Source of the DNA: DAIODI01 sp036746875
GTDB lineage: Bacteria; Pseudomonadota; Alphaproteobacteria; Rhizobiales; Aestuariivirgaceae
NCBI GenBank assembly: GCA_036746875.1
Contig: DAIODI010000001.1
Location: 1-59,063 of the forward strand
Length of the DNA: 59,063 nucleotides
Direction of reading: 5' to 3'
In this document: positions 35,003-42,661 of the stretch, one piece after another
Layout of the letters: each line of letters starts with the position of its first letter
Numbering within the stretch: position 1 is the first letter of the stretch
The notes under the pieces: generated by a model
Seen by the model: the letters and a program-made list of their open reading frames with translations, nothing else
What the model was told of the DNA's origin: nothing
Databases searched by the model: none
Position numbers and translations under genes: made by a program

Positions 35003-35383
35003 ATGGGCACGATCAACGTCACCGACCACACCGGCAGAACCCATGTCCTCGATGCGGTCGAGGGTTGGCGGGTGATGGAGATCATCCGCGCGCATGGCCT
35101 CGCCATGGAGGGGTTGTGCGGTGGGGCGTGCGTGTGCGCCACCTGCCATGTCGTGGTCGATGACGCCTGGCTGGCGAAGCTCCACGCCGCGCGCGACGAC
35201 GAGGAGGCGATGCTCGACACTGTGCCGGCGCTCGAACCGGGCTCGCGGCTTTCCTGCCAGCTGATCTACGGCGAACACCTCGACGGGCTCGCCCTGTCGC
35301 TCGCCGGCGGGGGCGCGCGGGCGCGCGAGGCCGCGGGAGTGCGCGCGACGAAGCGTTCGCCGGGCTTGAGGGCGCGGACCTGA
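35003..35383 (+). CDS. [2Fe-2S] ferredoxin
   Basis: A 126-aa adrenodoxin-type ferredoxin with CGGACVCATCHVVV and RLSCQLIYGEHLDG holding the four Cys ligands. MGTINVTDHTGRTHVLDA is the N-terminal strand pair. The protein should end near LDGLALSL, but the frame runs on for a basic, low-complexity tail (GARAREAAGVRATKRSPGLR) that does not look like ferredoxin. In another frame the same DNA codes for the start of CysH. A frame conflict is likely here. It is a paralogue in type of the ferredoxin at 22850. It probably serves the sulfate reduction enzyme downstream. Confidence 0.85.
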   Translation: MGTINVTDHTGRTHVLDAVEGWRVMEIIRAHGLAMEGLCGGACVCATCHVVVDDAWLAKLHAARDDEEAMLDTVPALEPGSRLSCQLIYGEHLDGLALSLAGGGARAREAAGVRATKRSPGLRART

Positions 35384-35415
35384 TCCGCGCCGTCGCCGCC
35401 GGGCATCCGGGGAAG

Positions 35416-36057
35416 GTGGCGGTGGTGTCCTCGTTCGGCGCGGAGTCCGCCGTGCTCCTGCACATGGTGGCGGAAGTCGACGCTTCGCTGCCGGTGATCT
35501 TTCTCGACACGGAGAAACACTTCCGGGAGACGCGCCGTTATCGCTCCATCCTCGCCGACCGGCTGGGGCTGAAGGACGTGCGCACCATCCATCCGGACCC
35601 GAGCGATCTGGCCCGCAGCGACCCGGCGGGCGACCTGCACGGCCGCGATCCCGACCTGTGCTGCCACATCCGCAAGTCGCTGCCGCTGGAGCGCGCGCTC
35701 GCCGGGTTCGATGCGGTGATCTTCGGCCGCAAGCGTTTCCACGGCGCGGCCCGCGCGGCGCTCCAGACGATGAGCCACGACGGCGGCCGCTTGAAGGTGG
35801 AGCCGCTCGCCGGGTTCACCGCCGACGACCTCAGGGCCTACATGGCGGCGCACGATCTGCCGGCGCATCCGCTCACCGGACGCGGCTACCGGTCCATCGG
35901 CTGCGCACCCTGCACGGTGGCGGGCGGGACCGACGAAGACCCGCGCGCCGGGCGCTGGGCGGGCACCGGCAAAACCGAGTGCGGCATCCACATCACCTCC
36001 GGTGGCGCGCTGGTGCGGACGATCGCGCGCGACGGCGCGGTCACGGCGCCAAACTGA
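35416..36057 (+). CDS. cysH: Adenylylsulfate (APS) reductase-type CysH; N-terminal part of the frame lacks a start codon
   Basis: Reduces APS to sulfite in assimilatory sulfate reduction. It is the APS-reductase type, with [4Fe-4S] ligands in PDLCCHIRKSLPL (Cys-Cys) and SIGCAPCTVAGGTD (CxxC), and the catalytic KTECGIHI at the C-terminus. SSFGAESAVLLHMV is the phosphate/nucleotide loop. The first possible standard start is GTG at 35416, giving 213 aa, but the open frame codes LIRAVAAGHPGKVAV just upstream, which fits the family N-terminus. No ATG, GTG or TTG exists in this frame between the TGA at 35161 and 35416. The true start, a one-base error or a frameshift is unresolved. Overlaps the SOUL gene by 17 bases. 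Confidence 0.85.
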   Translation: MAVVSSFGAESAVLLHMVAEVDASLPVIFLDTEKHFRETRRYRSILADRLGLKDVRTIHPDPSDLARSDPAGDLHGRDPDLCCHIRKSLPLERALAGFDAVIFGRKRFHGAARAALQTMSHDGGRLKVEPLAGFTADDLRAYMAAHDLPAHPLTGRGYRSIGCAPCTVAGGTDEDPRAGRWAGTGKTECGIHITSGGALVRTIARDGAVTAPN

Positions 36058-36724
36058 TGATCACCTCGTTGCGCCGGAGAAATCCGGGCGTCCACGGATC
36101 ATTATAGTAGGCGTAGGTCGCCGGGCCGCTGGCGGTGAGCCCTTGCGCCGCAATCCAGCCCCGCAACTCCGCCTCGCGGGCCTTCAAGGCCGCATCGGTG
36201 GCGACGCCGGAGAAGCGGATGGCGGCGCGCCGCTGCGGCGCGACCTCGGTGAGCCTGACATCGCCGCCGGGGGCCGGAAGTTCCGCCAGCGTATACGCCG
36301 CCGGCATGATGAACCGTATGGTCCAGCGGCTGGCGCCGCCGGCGCTCTCCTGCGTCACGGGTGCGGTCATGGCGATCGCCTCCGGCTCCTGCGTCACGGG
36401 TGCGGTCATGGCGATGTCGCCGCCGCCCCGGTTTCTGGCGAAGATATAGGCGGCAAGCGCCCGGAAGCCCTGGCGGACGGCTTCCCAGCGCTCACCCTCG
36501 CGGGTGACTTCGGCCACGACCATTCCCGGGTATTGGCGGACCTCGATATCGGCGCCCGCGGCGCGCCCGGTTACGGTGTAGGCCGGCGTCTCGATGGAGG
36601 TGGTGAACCACCACCAGCCGAAGACGGCGGCGGCGGCGAGCGCCGCCAGCGTGAGGAGGGCGTAAACGGCCATGCGCAATCCCCGGTTCGGGCGGCGGGC
36701 GGGTGGGGAAACAGCGTCTGTCAT
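36041..36724 (-). CDS. SOUL heme-binding family protein with N-terminal membrane anchor
   Basis: A 227-aa SOUL/HEBP-like protein. One hydrophobic segment at about 18-40 (AVYALLTLAALAAAAVFGWW) anchors it or acts as an uncleaved signal; then IEVRQYPGMVVAEVT opens the SOUL domain. The typical loop, IAMTAPVTQE, is present twice in tandem, 13 residues apart. The end has YAYYNDPWTPGFLRRNEV, a hallmark of the family. Function in bacteria is unknown; heme binding is inferred from the family. The duplication is discussed as a finding. It diverges from the glucan biosynthesis gene at 36838. Confidence 0.87.
   Translation of the reverse strand: MTDAVSPPARRPNRGLRMAVYALLTLAALAAAAVFGWWWFTTSIETPAYTVTGRAAGADIEVRQYPGMVVAEVTREGERWEAVRQGFRALAAYIFARNRGGGDIAMTAPVTQEPEAIAMTAPVTQESAGGASRWTIRFIMPAAYTLAELPAPGGDVRLTEVAPQRRAAIRFSGVATDAALKAREAELRGWIAAQGLTASGPATYAYYNDPWTPGFLRRNEVIISLAP
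36347..36415 (-). repeat. 39-bp tandem duplication inside the SOUL gene
   Basis: A 30-base string is repeated without change at 36347..36376 and 36386..36415, at a period of 39 bases (13 codons), so the reading frame is kept. It duplicates the MTAPVTQE segment. Confidence 0.9.
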
Positions 36725-36837
36725 GGGGAGGGTTACGCACCGGCGATCGCCGGGGATCGCCGGCGGGCGTCTTGTGCGCGCGGGCGAGGCTCCTGTAGAG
36801 GGGAGAACATTGTCCGACCGTTCCCGGAGCGCTGGCC

Positions 36838-38391
36838 ATGACCACCTCCCCCACCCGCCGCGAGGCGCTCCAACGCCTGACGCTGGCCGCGCTCGCCGGG
36901 CTCCTCGGTTTGCCGGCCGTCGCGCGCGCCGCCATCCGGTATCACGAGGCGAAACCGTTCAGCTTCGACGCCCTGACCGCGCGGGCGAAGGCGCTGGCGG
37001 GCAAGCCGTTCAAGGCGGAGGCGATCAAGGCCGAGGCGATCCTCGACCGGATCGACTTCGAGCAGCATATCGACATCGGCTACCGCGAGGACGCGACGCT
37101 GTTCGCCGGGCAGCGTTTTCCGGTGCGGCTGTTCCATCCGGGCAAGTTCTTCAAGGAGCCGGTGCACATCTCGGTCGTTTCCGGCGACAGCGCCCGCGAG
37201 ATCGTCTATTCGCCGGAGCTGTTTTCGTTCGGCGAGAAGTCGGCGTTCGCAAAGGCGCTGCCGGACGACATCGGCTTCGCCGGTTTCCGGGTGATGAATC
37301 CGGGCCTGCGCGGCGACTGGCTCGCCTACCTCGGCGCCAGTTACTTCCGCACCGCCGGCGACGAGCACCAGTACGGGCTCTCGGCGCGCGGCGTCGCCAT
37401 CGACACCGCCACCGAGCGGGCGGAGGAGTTCCCGCGCTTCACCCACTTCTACCTGGACCCGCGCCCCGACATGTTCGTCGTCTATGCGCTGCTGGACGGG
37501 CCGAGCATCGCCGGGGCCTACCGCTTCGAGTGGCGCGACGAGCCGGCGATGGTGGGAACCATCGAGGCGCGGCTGTTCCCGCGCGCCGACATCGGCCGCC
37601 TCGGCGTGGCGCCGCTCACCAGCATGTACTGGTACTCCGAGACGCATCGCCAGCAGGGCCCGGACTGGCGTCCCGAGGTGCATGACAGCGACGGCCTGTC
37701 GATCTGGACCGGCGCGGGCGAGCGCATCTGGCGGCCGCTCAACAACCCGCCGCGGGTGATGACCTCCACCTTCTCCGACGCCTCGCCGAAGGGCTTCGGC
37801 CTGTTGCAGCGCGACCGGCGGTTTGAGTCCTACGAGGACGACGGGGTGTTTTACGAGAAGCGCCCCTCGGTGTGGGTGGAACCGTTGGGCGACTGGGGCA
37901 AGGGCGCTGTGCAGCTTGTCGAAATCCCCACCGACGTGGAGATCCACGACAACATCGTCGCCTACTGGACGCCGGCCGCGCCGGTGCGGAAGGGTGAGGC
38001 GCTCACCTACGCCTACCGCCTGCACTGGGCGGGGCCGGAGCCGTTTCCGCCCGGCGCGGCGCGCGTGGTGGCGACCTTCTCCGGCCGTGGCGGCCGGCCC
38101 GCCGAGCAGGGCAAGGCGGGGTTCGAGAAGTACGTCATCGACCTGGAAGGCGGCGGCATCGAGAAGTACGAGACGGCGGACGGGCTTATCCCGAGCGTCG
38201 AGGCCTCGCGCGGGGTGATCGAGGACGCCTACGCGATCCGGGTGGACGGCGCCAAGCGCTGGCGCATGGTGTTCGACATCAAGGCCGACGGCAAGGAGCC
38301 GGTGGACATACGCGCCTATCTGAAGGCGCCCGACGGCCGGGCGCTCTCCGAGACGTGGCTCTATCAGCACTTCCCGGCGGGGCATGGGTAG
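36838..38391 (+). CDS. opgG: Periplasmic glucan biosynthesis protein MdoG/OpgD family
   Basis: A 517-aa protein of the MdoG family needed for osmoregulated periplasmic glucan synthesis. The N-terminus has twin arginines (SPTRREALQRLTLAALAG), suggesting Tat export as in OpgD, while OpgG uses Sec. Family motifs: HIDIGYREDATLFAGQRFPV, RLFHPGKFFKEPV, GASYFRTAGDEHQYGLSARG, PLTSMYWYSETHRQQGPDWR and VHDSDGLSIWTGAGERIWRP. The second, Ig-like domain starts around 390. No opgH glycosyltransferase is in the window. OpgD rather than OpgG is possible because of the signal type. Confidence 0.9.
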   Translation: MTTSPTRREALQRLTLAALAGLLGLPAVARAAIRYHEAKPFSFDALTARAKALAGKPFKAEAIKAEAILDRIDFEQHIDIGYREDATLFAGQRFPVRLFHPGKFFKEPVHISVVSGDSAREIVYSPELFSFGEKSAFAKALPDDIGFAGFRVMNPGLRGDWLAYLGASYFRTAGDEHQYGLSARGVAIDTATERAEEFPRFTHFYLDPRPDMFVVYALLDGPSIAGAYRFEWRDEPAMVGTIEARLFPRADIGRLGVAPLTSMYWYSETHRQQGPDWRPEVHDSDGLSIWTGAGERIWRPLNNPPRVMTSTFSDASPKGFGLLQRDRRFESYEDDGVFYEKRPSVWVEPLGDWGKGAVQLVEIPTDVEIHDNIVAYWTPAAPVRKGEALTYAYRLHWAGPEPFPPGAARVVATFSGRGGRPAEQGKAGFEKYVIDLEGGGIEKYETADGLIPSVEASRGVIEDAYAIRVDGAKRWRMVFDIKADGKEPVDIRAYLKAPDGRALSETWLYQHFPAGHG

Positions 38392-38437
38392 GGCATATCG
38401 CCTGACCCTGGAGCGGGGCCCGGGCAAGTGAACAAGC

Positions 38438-38512
38438 CTGGCCGCTCTATCTCCTCCATATTGCGTCATCTTTTTCCGCCACGTGGCGTCCGCTTGGCGG
38501 GATGATGCCCTA
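38438..38512 (+). repeat. Dispersed palindromic repeat, copy 4 (75 bp)
   Basis: Shares CTGGCCGCTCTATCTC with copy 1 at identical spacing, then GCGTCATC (38463..38470), T5, CCGCCACGTGGCG, CCGCTTGGCGG, and GATGATGC (38501..38508). Ends in cta at 38510..38512, the TAG stop of the minus-strand HtrA-like gene. Confidence 0.85.
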
Positions 38513-39571
38513 CCGCTCGCCGATATCCGTCACCTCCACGCGCAGGGTGAGCGCGGCGCCGTTCCGGATGATGTCGAGCGTCACCGTCTCGCCCATGCGC
38601 TTGCCTTCCAGCGCCCGGGTGAGGTCGGCGAGGCGGCGCACCTTGCGGCCCTCCACGCCGACGATGATGTCGCCCTCGCCGCCGGCGTCCTCAAAGCCGC
38701 GCAGGCCCGCCTTCAGCGCCGGCGAGCCGGGCAGCGTGCGCGCCACGATGATCCCCTCGACGCCGGCGTGCATGGCGGCCTCCTCCTCGGCCGCCATGAT
38801 GCCGATCCCGGGGGTGGGCACGCGGCCGTCGCGGATCAGCTGCGGCACGATGCGGTTGACGACGTCCACGGGGATGGCGAACCCGATGCCGGCGTTGGCG
38901 CCGGAGGGCGAGAAGATGGCGGTGTTGACGCCGATCAGCCGGCCGGCGGAATCGAGCAGCGGCCCGCCGGAGTTGCCGGGGTTGATGGCGGCGTCGGTCT
39001 GGATCACGTCGGCGAGTTCGCGCCCGCCGCTGGTCGGCAGGCGGCGGTTCAGCGCGCTGATGACCCCGGTGGTGAGAGACTGGTCGAGGCCATAGGGGTT
39101 GCCGATGGCGAACGCCGACTGGCCCACCGCGAGATCGCCGGACGAGCCGAGCGGGATCGGCGGCGGCAGGGCGCTGCGGGTGTCGAGCCGAAGCACCGCC
39201 AGGTCGTAGTTCGGGGCGGCGCCGATGACGCGCGCCCCGATCACCTCGCCGGACGCCAGCCGCACCGTGACGTTGCGCGCGCCATCGACAACATGATGGT
39301 TGGTCACGGCGTGCCCCACCGTGTCCCAGATGAAACCGGTGCCCGCCCCTGCGCCTTGCGCGCCGCGGCTGCCCACCTGGAGCACCGACGGCGAGACGGC
39401 GCGAAACAGGGCCACGGTCGCCTGTTCCTGCGCCGCAAGGTCGCCCCGCGCCTCGATGGCGCGCGGGGCGTCGGTGGCGAGAAAGATCCGCTCAAGCCAC
39501 GGCGTGGCGACCGAGAACGCCATCAGCCCCAAAAGCACGAGCAGGCCGAACCGGGTGAATCTGTCGCTCAT
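38510..39571 (-). CDS. HtrA/Deg-like serine protease with PDZ domain
   Basis: A 353-aa S1C protease. An N-terminal hydrophobic segment (about 7-24) anchors it to the inner membrane or exports it. The trypsin-like domain has TNHHVV (His), YDLAVLRLDT (Asp) and NPGNSGGPLL (Ser), so the triad is complete. A single PDZ domain at about 260-350 has AGVEGIIVARTLPGSPALKA and GDIIVGVEGRKV. With only one PDZ it resembles DegS/HhoA more than DegP. It probably handles misfolded periplasmic proteins. Its stop lies in the palindromic repeat. A 7-bp inverted repeat lies upstream. Confidence 0.9.
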   Translation of the reverse strand: MSDRFTRFGLLVLLGLMAFSVATPWLERIFLATDAPRAIEARGDLAAQEQATVALFRAVSPSVLQVGSRGAQGAGAGTGFIWDTVGHAVTNHHVVDGARNVTVRLASGEVIGARVIGAAPNYDLAVLRLDTRSALPPPIPLGSSGDLAVGQSAFAIGNPYGLDQSLTTGVISALNRRLPTSGGRELADVIQTDAAINPGNSGGPLLDSAGRLIGVNTAIFSPSGANAGIGFAIPVDVVNRIVPQLIRDGRVPTPGIGIMAAEEEAAMHAGVEGIIVARTLPGSPALKAGLRGFEDAGGEGDIIVGVEGRKVRRLADLTRALEGKRMGETVTLDIIRNGAALTLRVEVTDIGER

Positions 39572-39580
39572 CGAACCTCA

Positions 39581-39605
39581 AGCCGGACGAATGGAATATC
39601 CGGCT
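39581..39605. repeat. Short inverted repeat between the htrA-like start and aceK stop
   Basis: AGCCGGA (39581..39587) and TCCGGCT (39599..39605) with 11 bases between. It could be part of the terminator of aceK or an operator of the protease gene; no T-run follows the stem. Confidence 0.35.
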
Positions 39606-39641
39606 AGAAAAGCGTTACGGCCCGGTCAAGGCGGCGGACCG

Positions 39642-41465
39642 TCACGGTCGCGCCGCCCAGGCCGGAGCCGCCTCCGCCCGAAGCCTGGCGGCGGCGGGGT
39701 AAACGGCGATGCGCGGCACCCAGCCCTTGCGCAACGCCCGCTGCATCCCCTTCCAGTAGTCGGCGGTGAGGATGTCCGGGTGCGCCTCGCGGAAAATGCG
39801 CCGCAGCCGGCGGTCGTCGAGCATCAGTCCGGCGTCGAGCTCCTCGGGGAGAAACACGACGCCGGTCTCGAACACCCACTCCGGCACCGCCTCCTCGCCG
39901 TCCTCGCGCCCGGCGTTGGTGAAAATCTTCACCTCCAGAAGCGGCTCCACGGCGTCATAGTCGAACAGGAACACCTTGCCGAAGCGGCTCACCCCGTAGT
40001 TGCGGGCGTCGAGGTCCTTGTTGAAGATGTTGGCGGCGGCGTTGTTCTTGATGCAGTGGCCGAGGTTCACCATCGCGGCCGCCGCCTGCTCGGCTGACGC
40101 CGTCTTCACGTAGATCGGCAGCGGCGTCATCTTGGTCTGGGCGATGAGATGGCGGAACACCATGAAGCCGCCGGCCTCGCTCACGGACCCGCCCGCCGCC
40201 TCCAGCAGCTCCGCCTTGAGCGCCTCGGCGAACCACTCGGCCGGCAGGCGGATGCCCTCGAACACGATGTTGTCGAGCATCGAGCCGGTGCGGTTGATCT
40301 CATGCACCCGGCGATATTTCTCGAGCACCGTCTCGACGCCGGCGAACGCGCCCCACTTGTAGTGCTTCGTCGGCGTGTCGCGGATCACCTTCAGCACGTA
40401 GTTGCTGCCCGGCGCGGAAAAGCCGATCGCCACCGTGCCGCGAAAGCCCGCCGCCGTGTCGAGCCGCTCGCCGGACTCCTCAAGCTCGCGGGCGAGCTCC
40501 TGGACCACGGCGGGCTTGCCGGTGTGGTTGTAGCCGATGGCCGAGTAATGGATGCCAAGCGGCCTTCGCGGCATGATGCGGTGCAGGAACGAGGCGATCT
40601 CGTGGAACCGCGTCGAGGTGACGTGGAAGCTCGCCAGCGTGGTTGAGAACACGTTGTGGAGGTCCGCCTCGCGGGTCAGCACGGCGTCGGCGAACACGCC
40701 CGCGCGGCTGTTCTCGAGCGCGATCATCAGCGGCGGGCGGCTGCCGTCGGCGAGCACGATGCGGCCGACGAGATACGCGCCGCGGTTGCGGTAGAACCCG
40801 GCGTCGATCATCTCGATCTGCTCGATGGCGTCCGGTTGCGAGCCGTCGAGACCGAAGCTTTCGTTCAGCCGCGCCGCGATCAGCCGGGAATCGTCCTTCA
40901 GGTCGCGATACGGCGCGGAGAAGCCCGGAATGGCGAGGATGGCCGCCACCCCGCGCTCGCTCACCGCCGCGCCGCCGGGAAACTGCTTCAGGATGGCGTC
41001 GGCCGGCAGCCGGCGCGCGGCGGCCTTGCCGTAGGTGTAGTCCACCGGGCCGGAGATGTTGCGGGTGAGCGCGCGGCGCAGCGAGCGCAGCCACGACATG
41101 GCGAGGTCGCGCTCGTAGCGCCTGGCGATCAACGGCTCGTAGGCCGCCTCCACCTCGTCCCAGGCGCGGATCGACTCCGCCAGTTCCGGCCAGGCCTCCA
41201 CGAGACGCGGCCCGGCGGTGCGGATCGACAGCGAGTAGTTCGACATGCGCCGCCGCGACAGATAGGTGGAGAGCGCCGCCGCGCGGGTCTCGAAGGCGTG
41301 CTGCGCCTGTTCGGGGATCGAGATTTCCTCGCGATGGTAGATGTCGAACTCGGCGACGAGGAAGCGGGCGGCGAGCGCCACGCGCGCCGAGCGGTGCCGC
41401 GCGCCGACGATGCCGAGGATGATCTGTTGGGGGTCGGCGGCGCGCGCGCCGTAGGGCTCGCCCAT
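39642..41465 (-). CDS. aceK: Isocitrate dehydrogenase kinase/phosphatase
   Basis: A 607-aa bifunctional enzyme that phosphorylates and reactivates isocitrate dehydrogenase, switching carbon between the TCA cycle and the glyoxylate bypass. The kinase fold is visible: NYVLKVIRDTPTKHYKWG with the ATP lysine, EKYRRVHEINRTGSMLDN, and catalytic IKNNAAANIFNKDLDARNYG and GKVFLFDYDA with the two aspartates. The end ILTADYWKGMQRALRKG is typical. The N-terminal part is more diverged than in enterics. No aceA or aceB is nearby. The VWA gene ends at or within its start region. Confidence 0.9.
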   Translation of the reverse strand: MGEPYGARAADPQQIILGIVGARHRSARVALAARFLVAEFDIYHREEISIPEQAQHAFETRAAALSTYLSRRRMSNYSLSIRTAGPRLVEAWPELAESIRAWDEVEAAYEPLIARRYERDLAMSWLRSLRRALTRNISGPVDYTYGKAAARRLPADAILKQFPGGAAVSERGVAAILAIPGFSAPYRDLKDDSRLIAARLNESFGLDGSQPDAIEQIEMIDAGFYRNRGAYLVGRIVLADGSRPPLMIALENSRAGVFADAVLTREADLHNVFSTTLASFHVTSTRFHEIASFLHRIMPRRPLGIHYSAIGYNHTGKPAVVQELARELEESGERLDTAAGFRGTVAIGFSAPGSNYVLKVIRDTPTKHYKWGAFAGVETVLEKYRRVHEINRTGSMLDNIVFEGIRLPAEWFAEALKAELLEAAGGSVSEAGGFMVFRHLIAQTKMTPLPIYVKTASAEQAAAAMVNLGHCIKNNAAANIFNKDLDARNYGVSRFGKVFLFDYDAVEPLLEVKIFTNAGREDGEEAVPEWVFETGVVFLPEELDAGLMLDDRRLRRIFREAHPDILTADYWKGMQRALRKGWVPRIAVYPAAARLRAEAAPAWAARP

Positions 41466-42648
41466 CGCCTCCGCGCGCCAGCTCGCGCATGGCGGCGTCC
41501 AGCCCTTCGATGGTGAGGGGATACATGCGGCCCTCGAGGAGGCGGCGGATGAGATCGGTCGAGGGCGTGTAATCCCAGGCGCGCTCGGGCGCCGGATTGA
41601 GCCAGGCGGCGCGCGGGAAGGCGGCGGCCAGGCGCTGGAGCCACACCATTCCCGCCTCGTCGTTCATGTGCTCCACCGACCCGCCCGGGTGCGTGAGCTC
41701 GAACGGCGACATGGCGGCGTCGCCGACGAAGATCAGCTTGTAGTCGGAAGGGTAGGTGCGCAGCACCTCCCATGTGGGGATGCGCTCGGTGTGGCGGCGT
41801 CGGTTCTCGCGCCAGACCGTCTCGTAGACGCAGTTGTGGAAGTAGAAGTATTCGAGGCGCCTGAACTCGGCGCGCGCCGCGGAAAACAATTGCTCGCACA
41901 GCCGCACGTAGGGGTCCATCGAACCGCCGACATCGAGGAACAGCAGCACCTTCACCGTGTTGCGCCGCTCCGGTACGAGGCGGATGTCGAGGTAACCCCG
42001 GTTGGCGGTTGCGTTGATGGTGCCGTGAAGGTCAAGCTCCTCGGCGGCGCCTTCGCGGGCGAACTTGCGAAGCCGTCTCAGCGCCACCTTGATGTTGCGC
42101 GCGCCAATCTCCACGGTGTCGTCGAGATCGCGGAACTCGCGTTTGTCCCAGACCTTGATGGCGCGGTTGTTGCGGTTCTCCGCCTGGCCGATGCGGACGC
42201 CGGCCGGGTTGTAGCCGTAAGCGCCGAAGGGGGACGTGCCCCCGGCGCCGATCCACTTCGCGCCGCCCTCGTGGCGGCCCTGCTGTTCGGCAAGACGCTT
42301 CTTCAGCTCCTCCATGATCTTCTCGAAGCCGCCGAGGGCCTCAATCATGGCCTTCTCCTCGTCGGTGAGGAATTTCTCGTTGAGCTTCCTCAGCCACTCT
42401 TCCGGAATGGCGGCGACGAGATCGTCCTGGCCAACGGCGGCGAGCCCCCGGAACACCTCGCCGAACACGTGGTCGAACCGGTCGAGGTTGCGCTCGTCCT
42501 TCACCAGGCTTGTGCGGGCGAGATAGTAGAAATCCTCGACGCTGTAGCCGGCCACGCCCGCCTCCAGCCCCTGGAGAAAGGCCAGGTACTCGCGCACCGT
42601 CGCCGGCACGCCCGCGACTTTCAGGCGCTGGAAGAACGTCACGAACAT
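40480..42648 (-). CDS. VWA (CoxE-like) domain protein with apparent stop-codon loss
   Basis: The conserved protein is 41470..42648 (392 aa). It opens MFVTFFQRLKVAGVPATVRE and FYYLARTSLVKDERNLDRFD, then a helical region, and a VWA domain at about 220-380 with VKVLLFLDVGGSMDPYVRLC, where the metal site is DxGxS. It should end around EGLDAAMRELAR, but the next codon is GGA where TGA is expected, and the frame stays open for 330 more codons antiparallel in sense to aceK's frame, giving 722 codons. That tail (RRARRRPPTDHPRHRRRAAP) is low-complexity and matches nothing. Its usual partner, a MoxR-type ATPase, is encoded at 51723, unusually distant. Confidence 0.8.
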   Translation of the reverse strand: MFVTFFQRLKVAGVPATVREYLAFLQGLEAGVAGYSVEDFYYLARTSLVKDERNLDRFDHVFGEVFRGLAAVGQDDLVAAIPEEWLRKLNEKFLTDEEKAMIEALGGFEKIMEELKKRLAEQQGRHEGGAKWIGAGGTSPFGAYGYNPAGVRIGQAENRNNRAIKVWDKREFRDLDDTVEIGARNIKVALRRLRKFAREGAAEELDLHGTINATANRGYLDIRLVPERRNTVKVLLFLDVGGSMDPYVRLCEQLFSAARAEFRRLEYFYFHNCVYETVWRENRRRHTERIPTWEVLRTYPSDYKLIFVGDAAMSPFELTHPGGSVEHMNDEAGMVWLQRLAAAFPRAAWLNPAPERAWDYTPSTDLIRRLLEGRMYPLTIEGLDAAMRELARGGDGRALRRARRRPPTDHPRHRRRAAPLGARGARRPLPRRRVRHLPSRGNLDPRTGAARLRDPRGGALHLSVAAAHVELLAVDPHRRAASRGGLAGTGGVDPRLGRGGGGLRAVDRQALRARPRHVVAALAAPRAHPQHLRPGGLHLRQGRRAPAAGRRHPEAVSRRRGGERARGGGHPRHSGLLRAVSRPEGRFPADRGAAERKLRSRRLATGRHRADRDDRRRVLPQPRRVSRRPHRARRRQPPAADDRAREQPRGRVRRRRADPRGGPPQRVLNHAGELPRHLDAVPRDRLVPAPHHAAKAAWHPLLGHRLQPHRQARRGPGARPRA

Positions 42649-42661
42649 GGGCTGACTTCTA

